Origin: Methylobacterium nodulans ORS 2060
GTDB taxonomy: Bacteria; Pseudomonadota; Alphaproteobacteria; Rhizobiales; Beijerinckiaceae
Length of the DNA: 64,000 bases
Reading direction: 5' to 3'
NCBI RefSeq assembly: GCF_000022085.1
Contig: NC_011894.1
Span: forward strand, 2,507,501 to 2,571,500
Shown: positions 26,271 to 35,335 of the stretch, one piece after another
Layout of the letters: each line of letters begins with the position of its first letter
Position numbering within the stretch: position 1 is the stretch's first letter
Position numbers and translations under genes: made by a program
The notes under the pieces: model-generated
Told to the model about the DNA's origin: nothing
Database searches by the model: none
Seen by the model: only the letters and a program-made list of their open reading frames with translations

Positions 26271-27427
26271 GGTTCCTCCTCGCCGCCCTGGTCCTCGCCG
26301 TCGGCGCCCAATTCGCTGCCGGTGTCGAGATCCCCGCTCGAGGAGCCGCCGCCCGACTTCGCGCCCCCAAGCGTGCGCGGCTCGACGAGGACGAGATCGG
26401 CATAGGTGCCGGCCCCCTCCCCCTCACCCATCACCTGCACGAAGCTGATGGTCTTGATCGCGAGGTCCTGGTCGAGGTCCTCGCTCGGCACCCGTGCCGC
26501 GACAAGGAAGCCGGGCTCCCACAGCTTGCCGCCGGCATCACGCCACGTCGCGACGCAAGGCGACGCGGTGACGCCGGATCCGGAGCGGCGCAGCTGCTGC
26601 CACTTCGCACGGCGCTTCAGTTCCTTGGCGGTGTCGGACCCCTCGTTGAACAGGATCTCGGGCCGGTAGCGCTCGACGCTCGGATCCTCTTCCCGCTCCT
26701 CCTGGCGCAGGGCCTTGCCGCCTGTGCCCCGGGCGGTCTGACCGCGCACGATGATCGGCGAGCGCTTGTTCTGGATCGAGAATCGCAGCTTCCACTTCGT
26801 GACCGGAGACTGCCCCTCGACGAGGGCGCCCGCGTGTCGGGTCTTGCCTGCGCGCGTGATCTTCACGGACCCGTCGGGCTGACCAGTGAGAAGCGCGCCG
26901 ATCCGGCGCGCCTCCCGCTCGACCGTCTTGAAGAAGCTCTCGCCCGGGACGGTCTGTACGTCGCGCAGCTTCTTCAGCGGAATGTCGGCCTTGAAGCCGA
27001 TGCCCCACTCGTCGAACTCGTCGCAGACCCCCTTGAGGTCCTTGTTCTCGACCCGGCCGGTCTTGTGCTTGGCGGGCGGACAGTCGATGGCATCGCCCGC
27101 CTTCGAGCGGCCCGAGACGCCGACCTCGCGGTGACCCTTCGCGCCGATCTCAACATCGTAATCGTCGACGTAACCGGTGCAGAGGAGATCGGCATCTCCG
27201 GGATTGAAGCTCCCGAAGCCTTGCCCCTCGGTATCGGGAGCGGTGTAGATCTGCACCAGCTTGCCGCGGCGCAGAAGGCGGGCCTGTTGCGACCAGGCCG
27301 GGTTCGTGGCCACGAGGCTGAAGGAGATCGCGGCTGCCTCGGCCGAGCGGGTTACGCTGACCTGCTGCCAGCCCTGCAGGGCCTGTCCGTCGACCACAAG
27401 GGTGACGATCTCCCACGTCGCGGACAC
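26267..27427 (-). CDS. Mu gpP-like baseplate hub protein, 386 aa
   Basis: GTG start. Motifs: VTRSAEAAAISFSLVAT, LVQIYTAPDTEGQGFG, GYVDDYDVEIGAKGHREVGV, then SGRSKAGDAIDCPP, matching the Mu gp44/gpP hub fold (T4 gp27-like). The C-terminal region is charged and ends SGGGSSSGDLDTGSELGADG, an acidic tail. Translationally coupled to the spike gene. Confidence 0.82.
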   Translation of the reverse strand: MSATWEIVTLVVDGQALQGWQQVSVTRSAEAAAISFSLVATNPAWSQQARLLRRGKLVQIYTAPDTEGQGFGSFNPGDADLLCTGYVDDYDVEIGAKGHREVGVSGRSKAGDAIDCPPAKHKTGRVENKDLKGVCDEFDEWGIGFKADIPLKKLRDVQTVPGESFFKTVEREARRIGALLTGQPDGSVKITRAGKTRHAGALVEGQSPVTKWKLRFSIQNKRSPIIVRGQTARGTGGKALRQEEREEDPSVERYRPEILFNEGSDTAKELKRRAKWQQLRRSGSGVTASPCVATWRDAGGKLWEPGFLVAARVPSEDLDQDLAIKTISFVQVMGEGEGAGTYADLVLVEPRTLGGAKSGGGSSSGDLDTGSELGADGEDQGGEEEP

Positions 27428-27437
27428 GCGTCAGGCC

Positions 27438-28178
27438 TCACGGGTTCGGGGACAGCGCCTCGATCACGGGCCCCAGAAAAAGCGGGGTCCCAGAATTGTT
27501 GCGGGCGACCAGCTCGGCGCCGCGCGCCGGGTCGCCGTAGAGCGCCCAGGCGAGCGCCGTCGACGGCAGCGCGCGGGCGGCCTGGACGCGCACCACCGGC
27601 CGCAGGCTCGCGAGCTGCTGGGCCAGATAGGTGCCCGTCTCCAGCGCCACCGCGTTCAGCGCGCCGTAGACCTCCTGCCCGAGCAGCCCGGCGATGCGGT
27701 CGCCGGAGGCGTCCATCGCGGCCGCGATGCGCGCCCGTGCCCTCTCGCCGGAGGGACGGTCCGCAAAGGCGGACCGCGACTCGGCCAGGAAGGCCTCACC
27801 CAGGCAGGCGACCTCCATGCCGGTCGCGAGCGCCTGTGCAGCGCGGTAGGCGCGCGTCAGGACCGGCGAGGCCGTGCGGGGATAGGCGTCCCTCGCGCGC
27901 GCCGCAGCCGCGTACAGGCCGGTCGCCGCGTCGGAGGGGTTCGCCGCCCTGGCGAGATCCTGGACGCCCTGCGCCAGCATCCGGCCGATGGCGCCGACGT
28001 CGGCCATGCCGCGCACCCGGGGCGCCAGAACCCGGATGATCTGGCGAGCGCGGCGCCCAACCGGATCCGCTGTGGCCGCCGGGGCCGAGAGCGCTGTGGC
28101 GAGGTCGAGCAGGATCCGGGCGAGCGCCTGCGCGCTGACCGCGCAGGCGGCAAGCGCGCTCGATGGAATGTCGGCCAT
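27438..28178 (-). CDS. C-terminal half of gpN-type DNA circularisation/baseplate protein, 246 aa
   Basis: The ATG overlaps the preceding stop by 1 nt (TGATG). The protein is mostly alpha-helical and ends ALPSTALAWALYGDPARGAELVARNNSG. This closing motif, with its LYGDxxRxxELVARN, is normally found at the end of Mu gpN-like proteins of about 450 residues. Here it is a separate gene directly after the N-domain gene, so the ancestral protein is split or was always encoded in two parts. Confidence 0.7.
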   Translation of the reverse strand: MADIPSSALAACAVSAQALARILLDLATALSAPAATADPVGRRARQIIRVLAPRVRGMADVGAIGRMLAQGVQDLARAANPSDAATGLYAAAARARDAYPRTASPVLTRAYRAAQALATGMEVACLGEAFLAESRSAFADRPSGERARARIAAAMDASGDRIAGLLGQEVYGALNAVALETGTYLAQQLASLRPVVRVQAARALPSTALAWALYGDPARGAELVARNNSGTPLFLGPVIEALSPNP

Positions 28179-28657
28179 CAGCGGACCCCGAAGGCGGAGA
28201 GGGCGGAGCCGATCAGCCTCGGCAGTGTGTTGAGCACCCCCTCGGCAATGCGGTCGCCGAGGGGGATCGCCGGGAACCCGCCCCCCTGCGCGCCGGCCTC
28301 GCCGAACTCAAGATCGAACTGCACATAGCCCTGACTGTTCTTCTCGGCGGCACGGGAGCAGTTAAGGCAGCGGACCATGATCCCGGGCAGCATCGGCAGG
28401 ATGAGCATGCCTGCGCCCGGCGTCGAGCAGACCTCCAGAAAGGCCATCGCGTCGGCGTCCACCGTATCGCCGGTGAGATACGCCTGGACCCGGAACTTCC
28501 AGGCCTTGCGGCCCATATCCTCGGTGCCGTGCGTCTCCGCCTTCGCGAAGGGATGGAACGCGACGTAGCGCCCGGCGTCGTCCACGGTCTCGCGGGACAC
28601 ATGGAAGGGCGTCCCGCGAAAGCTGGCTCCCGGAACGGTCTTCGGCCAATTGCGCAT
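28178..28657 (-). CDS. DNA circularisation protein N-domain (Mu gpN-like), 159 aa
   Basis: Begins MRNWPKTVPGASFRGTPFHV, then GRYVAFHPFAKAE, GRKAWKFRVQAYLTGD and MAFLEVCSTPGAGMLILP. This is the DNA_circ_N family pattern. In Mu-like phages these proteins are baseplate components despite their name. Only the N-domain is encoded; the C-domain is the next gene. Confidence 0.8.
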   Translation of the reverse strand: MRNWPKTVPGASFRGTPFHVSRETVDDAGRYVAFHPFAKAETHGTEDMGRKAWKFRVQAYLTGDTVDADAMAFLEVCSTPGAGMLILPMLPGIMVRCLNCSRAAEKNSQGYVQFDLEFGEAGAQGGGFPAIPLGDRIAEGVLNTLPRLIGSALSAFGVR

Positions 28658-28664
28658 GCGATCC

Positions 28665-29231
28665 TCAGGGCAGGATCTTTGCGAGTTCCTTGGCGATCTC
28701 CGCCGGCAACTCGCGGTGCACCACCTCGTCGAAAGCCGCTCGCGTCTTGCCCCGGATCATCTCGGCCGGGATCAGCACGCCCGACTTGACCTTGCGGATG
28801 TGGCCGCGCCAGCGACCGCCATCCGTGTTCACGTAGACATGGCCGTTGAGCTTCTTGACCATCCGGCGGTTCGGGTCGCGGCCAGAGCGGCGGAAGCCGC
28901 CCGCGATCACGACCTTGTCGCCATAGACCCGCGCCACAACGCTTCCCCCCTCCTCCCGGGGATGGAAGTACTTCAGTGAAATATCCCCGCCGCGAGTCCA
29001 GATGTCGACGCGCAGCTTGTTCGGCGACGCCCGGTTCATCTTGACGGCCTTGACGATGATCCGCCGCGGCAATCCAGTTTGCTCGGGAAGCGTGGCGACG
29101 ACGACGGCCTTCGTGCGGGTGCCGACGCGGTTGAGGACGAGGGCCTGGGCGCTGGGGAGGCGCTTGCCCATCACCTCCAGTGCCCGCGCCATGTCCATGA
29201 CGCCGGTGGTACTGAGATGGATGGAGAGCAT
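28665..29231 (-). CDS. minor tail protein Z-like, 188 aa
   Basis: The ATG overlaps the tape-measure stop by 1 nt (TAATG). A basic protein with RVGTRTKAVVVATLPEQTGLPRRIIVKAVK and a C-terminal GHIRKVKSGVLIPAEMIRGK. The N-terminal VLNRVGTRTKAV resembles lambda gpZ/prophage minor tail Z proteins. Its place between tape measure and gpN fits a tail-completion role. Confidence 0.65.
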   Translation of the reverse strand: MLSIHLSTTGVMDMARALEVMGKRLPSAQALVLNRVGTRTKAVVVATLPEQTGLPRRIIVKAVKMNRASPNKLRVDIWTRGGDISLKYFHPREEGGSVVARVYGDKVVIAGGFRRSGRDPNRRMVKKLNGHVYVNTDGGRWRGHIRKVKSGVLIPAEMIRGKTRAAFDEVVHRELPAEIAKELAKILP

Positions 29232-32200
29232 TAGATCCAGTCCCCCTCCGAGCGCGCCTGAGGCATCGACACGCCGACATCGGCCTTGATCGGACCCGAC
29301 GTCGTCGCGCGCATGCCGCGGGTGCGCGCCTGCAGCCCCGGTGAGGCCGAGACCTCGACGAGGTGATGCGTGCGCAAGGACATGTCCCGCAGCGTGGCGG
29401 CCACGTTCTGGAGCGAGGCCGAAGCGTCGTCCTGCGCGGGCTTGGGCGGCAGCGCGCGCTGCATCGTCTTGGCGCGCTCGTCGTCCTCGCGCTGGAACCG
29501 GTTGTACCAGTCCCGCCCGAAGCCGCCGCGGCGCCGACTCGCCCCCGGAATGTCGGCCGGGATCTCGAACCGCCGCACGCCAAGCGCCGCCGCTTCCTCG
29601 GGCGTCGTGGTCTGGCGCAAGCGCCCCCAGAAGCCCTTGTGGCGGCCCTGGGTCATCTCCCAGTAGGCCGCCTCGAGCTGCTGCTGGTGGGTCGCACCGT
29701 GGACGTTAATGCCTGTCCCCGCGAGGATCTCGCGGCGCCGATCCATCTTCCACATGAACGACCCGTAGGACGTACCCCGGTCGCCGTAGCCGTGCGGCTT
29801 GAAGTTGTTCTCGCCCTGCTCCATGCCGACGAGGCCGGCGGCCTGGGCGGGCGTCGCGCCCTTCCCGATCCAGAAGTCGTAGGACTCCCGAGCTCCGGCC
29901 GCGAGCCAGTTCGGGGCGCCGGTGTAGCGATCCCGGCCGCCTCCTCTGCCACTCGGGAGGGAGGCATAGCGCCCGCTGCCGGAACCGACGGCACCGCCGC
30001 CCTTGCCGCCCGGCGCAGCCGAGGAGATCGAGGCGAGAGCGCCAGCGGCACCGCCCGCCGTGCCGCCGCCGAAGGAGGCGCGCTGGATCAACGAGCCGCC
30101 CCCGCCGAAGCCCTCGCCGGGCGCGAGGTTGATCGGCATGTTGATGCCCTGCGCGAACAGGGCCTTCATCCGATCGTAGATCGTCTGGCCTTGGCTCTGA
30201 ACCTCGGACGCCTTCTCCTTGACGCCATCTGCGATACCCTGCCCGGCGGCGCGGCCGGCCTCCTTGGCCGGCTCACCGCCGAACCACGTCGGGGCATGGC
30301 TCTTCCACCACTCCTTGATCGCTGGGCCGAACTCACCCATTGGGTTCTGGTCGATCACACCACCGGTCGCCGGATCAATCGCGGTCGGGCCCTTCTCCTT
30401 CAGAACCTTCGGCAACTGTTCCGCGGTCGCGACGCCGGCGACTGCCGCGCCGGCCGCCACACCTGCCGCCGCCACGCCGCCGGCAAGGCCTACACCGGCC
30501 GCAGCTGGGGCGGCCGTGCCTGCCACCCCAGCCGCGCCACCCGCGCCCAGCCGCACGGCTGCGGCATCGAGCATGGCCGCCGAGTGGGTCAGGGCCGTTG
30601 CCGACCCAGAGAGGCCGAACCCGGTGGCCAGCTTGTAGGAGAGATAGCCCGCCGCCCCGAAGCCCGCCCCCGCAACCCCAATGCCGCCCGCAACCGCAAG
30701 GTTCGGGTGGTCCTTGGCGACGAGCGCGAGGCTCTGCACGCCTTCGGCAACCGACTTCAGTCCGACCGAGGCCTGCGCCATCAGCGGAGACGAGGCCGTG
30801 GTGATCAGGTTCTCAAGCGAGGCCGTGACCGCCTTGAACGCCTGTGTCGGATCCTCCGAGAGGTTCCGGGCATAGATCTGGTCGAGAGTTCCGGCCTTGT
30901 TGATGTTGACCTCGTCCTTGAGCAGACGTTGCACGGACAGCTTCTGCGTCAGCGCCTCGGCGAACAGGTTCGAGTTCGAGTTGCGGAACATCGTGCCGAG
31001 AGCTTTCGTCAGCTCCAGCTTGTCGTCGACGTTGACGCCCTTCTTGCGCAGGGCCGGCAGCAGCACGGTCTGGGCCCATTCCAGCGGGTCGGACAGGGCG
31101 AGGTTGGTGTTCTTGACCGCCCCGCCGGACCACGAGACGGCGTGACCGCCCTTCGTAATCGTCTTCTTCGGGTCGAGCAGCCCGAGATTGAGCCAGGCCT
31201 CGGCCTGCTTCTTGTCGTTTGCCTTGCCGAGGATGACGTTCCTGAAGGCGTTGGCCGCCGTGCCGGCGCGGTCGCCGCCGTATTCCGTCACCAGGGACGG
31301 CGCGATCTTGGTCAGGAATCGCTCGCTGTAGAGCGGCAGCGACGCCTTCGCTTGCTGGGCGAAGTTGACCGCCTCGCGCGGGTTGAAGTTGCCGCGCGTG
31401 AAGGCCATCGCGCGGATCAACTCGCCGGCCTCCCGCTGGAACACGGGCGTGTTGCCGGCCGTGCCGCGCATCTCGAAGAACCGGGCGAGCTTGTTGCCGA
31501 GCTCGCCCGCGCCCTCATGGATCTTGTCGCCGGCCGAGGCGTGCAGCACCGAAGCCGACTTCTGCATGAAGGTCAGGTTCTCGATCGCGTGGTGCAGATC
31601 ACCGAACGCGCCGGTCGTCTCGTTGATGACCTTCAGGTTCTCCTCGAAGGTCGCGGTCGGCACCGCGCGGGTCGTCGCGCGCGAGGCCGCCTCGATCTCC
31701 TCCATCTCGTGGGCGGTGCGGCCCGCGTTCTTGAGCGCCACGACCTCGTGCTGGTAGCGAGCGCCGGCTCGCACAGTCTCTGACACGCCGTGCGCCACGG
31801 TGTGGGCGCCGACATAGCCCGAGGCCGCGGCGGCGGCCGTGCCGAGAGCGCCGTGCCGACGCATGTGCCGGGCGTATTCCTGCATCTCCCGGCGGTGGTG
31901 CGCCGCGGCCTGGGCCGCGCGCTCCTCGGCCGAGATCTGCTGGCGCAGCGCCTGTGTCGTGCTCTCGGTCGCAGCCTTCAATTGCCGCTGCCTGCCGGCA
32001 AGGTTCGAGAGATCCGCCCCAAGCGCGGTCGCAGCCCGCTCGGCGTGCTGCAGCGTCGCGGTCTGGGCGGCCACTGCCGCGGTCGCGACCCGGACCGACC
32101 GCTCGGCCGTCCGGTACTCCTTCCCGAGCTCGCGCACCGCCGTGCGGGCAGCCGCGGCGGTGCGGGCCTGCTCCGAGCCCTTGGTGAGACGCACCCCGTT

Positions 32201-32497
32201 GAAGGCAGCCGCCGCGGCGCGCGCCTTGTCGTACTCGCCCGCGAGCCGCGCCGCCTCGGCGCTGGCTGCCTTGAGGGTCGCCTGCGCCTGCTGCAGGCCA
32301 TTGCGCGCGTTCATCGCCGCCGTGACGGCCTTCTGCGCCTTTTCGGTCTCCAGGAGCGAGCGGGCGAGCTTGTCGACCGAGGCCGAGACCTTCGATGCGT
32401 CCTCGATCTGCTTAAGCGCCTTGACGACATTGTCGACGGCAGCCGTAGCCCGATCCTCGCCAGAGAGGACCAGTTTGGCCTCGATGATGCTGCTCAT
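29231..32497 (-). CDS. tail tape measure protein with C-terminal tail lysozyme, 1088 aa
   Basis: The ATG overlaps the stop of the frameshifted chaperone (ATGA). Long helical stretches (residues 1-210) and Ala/Gly-rich hydrophobic segments around 590-690 are typical of tape measures, whose length sets tail length. Residues about 925-1050 carry a phage tail lysozyme domain: GATPAQAAGLVGMEQGENNF, GYGDRGTSYGSFMW, RHKGFWGRLRQTTTPEEAA. This would open peptidoglycan during infection. Confidence 0.88.
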   Translation of the reverse strand: MSSIIEAKLVLSGEDRATAAVDNVVKALKQIEDASKVSASVDKLARSLLETEKAQKAVTAAMNARNGLQQAQATLKAASAEAARLAGEYDKARAAAAAFNGVRLTKGSEQARTAAAARTAVRELGKEYRTAERSVRVATAAVAAQTATLQHAERAATALGADLSNLAGRQRQLKAATESTTQALRQQISAEERAAQAAAHHRREMQEYARHMRRHGALGTAAAAASGYVGAHTVAHGVSETVRAGARYQHEVVALKNAGRTAHEMEEIEAASRATTRAVPTATFEENLKVINETTGAFGDLHHAIENLTFMQKSASVLHASAGDKIHEGAGELGNKLARFFEMRGTAGNTPVFQREAGELIRAMAFTRGNFNPREAVNFAQQAKASLPLYSERFLTKIAPSLVTEYGGDRAGTAANAFRNVILGKANDKKQAEAWLNLGLLDPKKTITKGGHAVSWSGGAVKNTNLALSDPLEWAQTVLLPALRKKGVNVDDKLELTKALGTMFRNSNSNLFAEALTQKLSVQRLLKDEVNINKAGTLDQIYARNLSEDPTQAFKAVTASLENLITTASSPLMAQASVGLKSVAEGVQSLALVAKDHPNLAVAGGIGVAGAGFGAAGYLSYKLATGFGLSGSATALTHSAAMLDAAAVRLGAGGAAGVAGTAAPAAAGVGLAGGVAAAGVAAGAAVAGVATAEQLPKVLKEKGPTAIDPATGGVIDQNPMGEFGPAIKEWWKSHAPTWFGGEPAKEAGRAAGQGIADGVKEKASEVQSQGQTIYDRMKALFAQGINMPINLAPGEGFGGGGSLIQRASFGGGTAGGAAGALASISSAAPGGKGGGAVGSGSGRYASLPSGRGGGRDRYTGAPNWLAAGARESYDFWIGKGATPAQAAGLVGMEQGENNFKPHGYGDRGTSYGSFMWKMDRRREILAGTGINVHGATHQQQLEAAYWEMTQGRHKGFWGRLRQTTTPEEAAALGVRRFEIPADIPGASRRRGGFGRDWYNRFQREDDERAKTMQRALPPKPAQDDASASLQNVAATLRDMSLRTHHLVEVSASPGLQARTRGMRATTSGPIKADVGVSMPQARSEGDWI

Positions 32498-32951
32498 CTC
32501 TTGCCCTGCGCCTTGCGCTCAGCCCTATCGACTGCGCGACTCCACCACCACAGCAACTGGCTGATGGTCATTCGGCCGATGGTGTCGGGCTGGATTCCGA
32601 CGTCGAAGAAGAGTCGCTCGACGATGACGTCGAGCCACGGATCACCTGCGGATCGACGTCGAGGAAAAAATCCATGATCACGTCCCGCACCTTGCGGGTG
32701 TCGGACGCGCCGAGCAGCGAGAGGGTGATCGGGTCGCCCGGCTTTTCGCCTTCCGCGATCAGGCGCTCGGCATAGGCCTTGATGTTCCCGTACATGGGGA
32801 CCGGGATCATCCGGTCATCGCCCCGCGGTGTCCAGACATAGACGTCACCAATCTCCATGATGTCGTTCCAGACCGGCTCCCGGAACTCGAGCTGGTGGAT
32901 GACCTTGTGACCGGTAATCGAACGGTCGAGAATGACGATCTTATTTGCCAC
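32494..32951 (-). CDS. tail assembly chaperone, -1 frameshift fusion product
   Basis: If ribosomes slip one base back at T TTT TTC (32664-32670), reading leaves the chaperone frame after IMDFF. It continues as DPWLDVIVERLFFDVGIQP, then DTIGRMTISQLLWWWSRAVDR, ending at 32494. The extra frame is closed by a stop that overlaps the tape-measure ATG and has protein-like content, including the Trp-rich end often seen in such extensions. In lambda, P2 and Mu relatives, the short and long forms coat the tape measure before tail polymerisation. Confidence 0.75.
32568..32951 (-). CDS. tail assembly chaperone, short (unshifted) form, 127 aa
   Basis: GTG start (MANKIVILDRSITGHKV). The body is Mu gp41-like: REPVWNDIMEIGDVYVW, PVPMYGNIKAYAERLIAEG, ASDTRKVRDVIMDFFLDV. 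After the slippery site the normal frame becomes a Ser/Thr-rich low-complexity tail (GSTSSSSDSSSTSESS). That is the signature of a frame conserved only because another frame overlaps it. It sits between tail tube and tape measure. Confidence 0.8.
   Translation of the reverse strand: MANKIVILDRSITGHKVIHQLEFREPVWNDIMEIGDVYVWTPRGDDRMIPVPMYGNIKAYAERLIAEGEKPGDPITLSLLGASDTRKVRDVIMDFFLDVDPQVIRGSTSSSSDSSSTSESSPTPSAE
32664..32670 (-). promoter_or_regulatory. slippery heptamer for -1 frameshifting (T TTT TTC)
   Basis: On the minus strand, GAT TTT TTC in the chaperone frame gives X XXY YYZ with only T and C. Both tRNAs can re-pair one base back. It lies 34 codons before the short-form stop, just where the coding character switches frames. 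Confidence 0.78.
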
Positions 32952-33003
32952 GGGAAGAGCCTGTGTTGAGGCGAGCCATATCGGCAGGAATCGACGGGGC
33001 AGG

Positions 33004-33375
33004 TCAGCGCGTGCGCGCCCAACGGTACTGGTCGCTTTCGAGCTTCAGGCCCGTGACCTCACCGTCCTTCGTGTTGATCTCCGGCTCACCATCCCAGCCA
33101 GCCGCAGTGAGGTAATGGACGACACCCGCGTCCGTCTCCTCGAAGGTGACGTCCGGCTTCTGGAGCAGCATCGTCTCGTCCCACGGGATGCCCTGCCCGC
33201 GGTCGAAGCTCAACTCGATCGAGGCGAGCTTCGGGGCAACCGACGAATAGGCCGACCCGTCCCAGTTCACGCCGTTCGCGTTGACGGCTCGCGCTGGTCT
33301 CACCTTCCCTTCGCTTCGGCCGGAGAACCGGCGGCCGCCGATGTCAATGGTGTAGCGCCCACCCTTGGTGTCCAT
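33004..33375 (-). CDS. phage tail tube protein (Mu gpM-like), 123 aa
   Basis: MDTKGGRYTIDIGGRRFSGR opens the protein; FDRGQGIPWDETMLLQKPDVTFEETDAGVV forms the core and GEPEINTKDGEVTGLKLESD the end. Length and pattern fit the tube subunit of Mu-type contractile tails. It is encoded directly after the sheath, the standard order. Confidence 0.82.
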   Translation of the reverse strand: MDTKGGRYTIDIGGRRFSGRSEGKVRPARAVNANGVNWDGSAYSSVAPKLASIELSFDRGQGIPWDETMLLQKPDVTFEETDAGVVHYLTAAGWDGEPEINTKDGEVTGLKLESDQYRWARTR

Positions 33376-33440
33376 ATCCCGTGCTCCGGCAAGAGATCAG
33401 CAACGTCCAGGCGCGCGAGAGCGCGCGCCCGGATCGGCCG

Positions 33441-34997
33441 TCAGAGGCCCGACGCGTTCGCGGCGGTGAGGTTGGTGAAGATCGTCTCGTTGACCGCGAA
33501 CACGCGCAGCGCCGCAGCAGCCGAGGCCGGCAAGTAGAAGTTGACCCGGTCGTTATCGTAATCGGGGTCGACCACGAGGTTCGCGGCGAAGAGATCTGGT
33601 TGGCGCACGACCCCGGCAATGTTGCTGAGTTCCACGTAGCCGTGGATCACCGTTGCCCGAAGCTGCGGAGGCGTCGCCACCCCCTGAATGCTGTTCGGAT
33701 TGTCCTCACGGAGAACGTGCCGCGGGTAGGTCCCGAGCAGCTTCGCCTTCATGTGGCGCTTCACATAGACCGAGATCATTACCTTCTCGATGTCGAGGAA
33801 GGTGGTGTCCGGCAGACCCGCGGCATTAGTCCGGTAAGTGGTGACGACCCGGTCAAGCGCGGCATCGCCGGACGCCGTGAAGACCAGCGCGCTGATCCCG
33901 TTCCGGTAGAGAGAATCACGGTCCGCAATGCCGAAGACTGCCGCCGGATCCTTGGGGGGGCGAACGCCGACAAGCACGATGGTCTGCATCGGCCGGGCGA
34001 TCTCGATCGCCGTCTTCAACTCGCGGCCGAGGTTTTTGTAGAAGGCGATCGCGCCGCCGAGAGCGCCCGCGATGCACCAGGGCGCGGTCGGCACCTGGTT
34101 GATGCCGAGCACCGTGGCGTGGCGGTCGTTGCGGGTCACACCGAAGGCAGTCAGCGTCGACAGCGTGCCGTTCTTGACGGTGATGTAGTGCCCGTCGAGG
34201 CCGACGAGGGGGGCAGCGCGGCCGGTACCGGTGTCCGAGAGGAAGTCACCGGCCGCATTCAGATCGGACACGCTGCTGTATGGTGTCGTGATGAAGTCGG
34301 CCGGGCGATTACCGAGGCAGGCGAGCACGCTCGCCATATCAGGCAGGCCAGAGCCGCCGGTCATCGCCGTGATGGTCACGGTGAGCCCGGCCGGGTCGAC
34401 CTCGTCGCCGTCGAGGCCTGCCTCAATGCGTAGGTCGTTCGCTTCCGCGCCGGTGTGGCGAGCTGTGAGGATGATCTTGCCGGTGTCGGTGCCGTCAATG
34501 GTCGCGACGACCGGGGCGCCGAGGCGGCGACCGAACTTCACGTAACCCGCGTTGATCTTGGCCGCCAGGGCAGCGGCGATCGTCGTCTTGGTGTCGTTGA
34601 CCCCGACGCCGACCTGATATCGCTCACCACCGATGTAGCGCACGAGCGCGCCTGCTGCGGTGGCCGTGCCGTTGATGGTGATGGCGCCCGCCGCTTTCTG
34701 ACCGCCGGAGGGATCGCCGACGTCAACGTACCACATCTCGCCGAGCGGGTTCATCGCCCGGGCATAGGCGATCATCTCCGCCCCGATCGATCCGACGCCG
34801 CAGAGTGCGTTCGGATCGGTAGAGCCGATATTCACGGGGGTCAGCGGCTGCGAGGCGCTCCCCGTGAGCGAGCGCCCGAGGACGTATTGCTGCGAGGGTC
34901 CGCGCGCGGTCGGCGGCCCCGCATTGATCTCGGCGGCGAAGATCGGAACCCGGATGTCGCCCGGGACCTGGTTGAACGCGACCTGGGAGGCGGCCAT
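33441..34997 (-). CDS. contractile tail sheath protein (Mu gpL-like), 518 aa
   Basis: N-terminus VAFNQVPGDIRVPIFAAEIN, then GRSLTGSASQPLTPVNIGS. The middle shows MVSDLNAAG-type and TVLGINQVPTAPWCIAGALGGAIA. The C-terminal third, DTTFLDIEKVMISVYVKRHMKAKLLGTYPRHV and DYDNDRVNFYLPASAAAALRVFA, matches the Mu/contractile sheath family. The sheath contracts to drive the tube into the cell. Confidence 0.88.
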   Translation of the reverse strand: MAASQVAFNQVPGDIRVPIFAAEINAGPPTARGPSQQYVLGRSLTGSASQPLTPVNIGSTDPNALCGVGSIGAEMIAYARAMNPLGEMWYVDVGDPSGGQKAAGAITINGTATAAGALVRYIGGERYQVGVGVNDTKTTIAAALAAKINAGYVKFGRRLGAPVVATIDGTDTGKIILTARHTGAEANDLRIEAGLDGDEVDPAGLTVTITAMTGGSGLPDMASVLACLGNRPADFITTPYSSVSDLNAAGDFLSDTGTGRAAPLVGLDGHYITVKNGTLSTLTAFGVTRNDRHATVLGINQVPTAPWCIAGALGGAIAFYKNLGRELKTAIEIARPMQTIVLVGVRPPKDPAAVFGIADRDSLYRNGISALVFTASGDAALDRVVTTYRTNAAGLPDTTFLDIEKVMISVYVKRHMKAKLLGTYPRHVLREDNPNSIQGVATPPQLRATVIHGYVELSNIAGVVRQPDLFAANLVVDPDYDNDRVNFYLPASAAAALRVFAVNETIFTNLTAANASGL

Positions 34998-35071
34998 CGG
35001 GTTTCAGCTCCAACGAAAAGGCCGCCCCGGGTGGGGCGGCCTTGGGGTGGGGTCAGGGGTTGATGGCGCGG

Positions 35072-35332
35072 TCAGCGCCGGGGTCGAAGAGGGGCGCCTT
35101 CGAACGTCGGCGCTGTGGCTGCATCGCCCGTGGGCGCCGCGGTGCTTGCGGCCATGCCCGAGGCCTGAACTCCCTCGTTCGGCACATCCTCGGCGACGAT
35201 GTCGCCGCGGCGCTCCAGCAGCGCCCAATGGGGGGTCCAATCGAGGACAAGCCCCTCGGGTGGGAGATCGCGTCCGCGTTCGATGTCGGGGATCACCGCG
35301 CCCGGTACGGCCGGCTTGATAAGCTTCTTCAT
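35072..35332 (-). CDS. DUF2635-like phage protein, 86 aa
   Basis: MKKLIKPAVPGAVIPDIERG, then LPPEGLVLDWTPHWALLERRGDIV, matches the small DUF2635 proteins (P.pG...D...LP.eG......YW.r.l..GdV) encoded just before the sheath in Mu-like phages. The C-terminus is Ala/Thr-rich and variable. Role unknown. Confidence 0.75.
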   Translation of the reverse strand: MKKLIKPAVPGAVIPDIERGRDLPPEGLVLDWTPHWALLERRGDIVAEDVPNEGVQASGMAASTAAPTGDAATAPTFEGAPLRPRR

Positions 35333-35335
35333 GGG

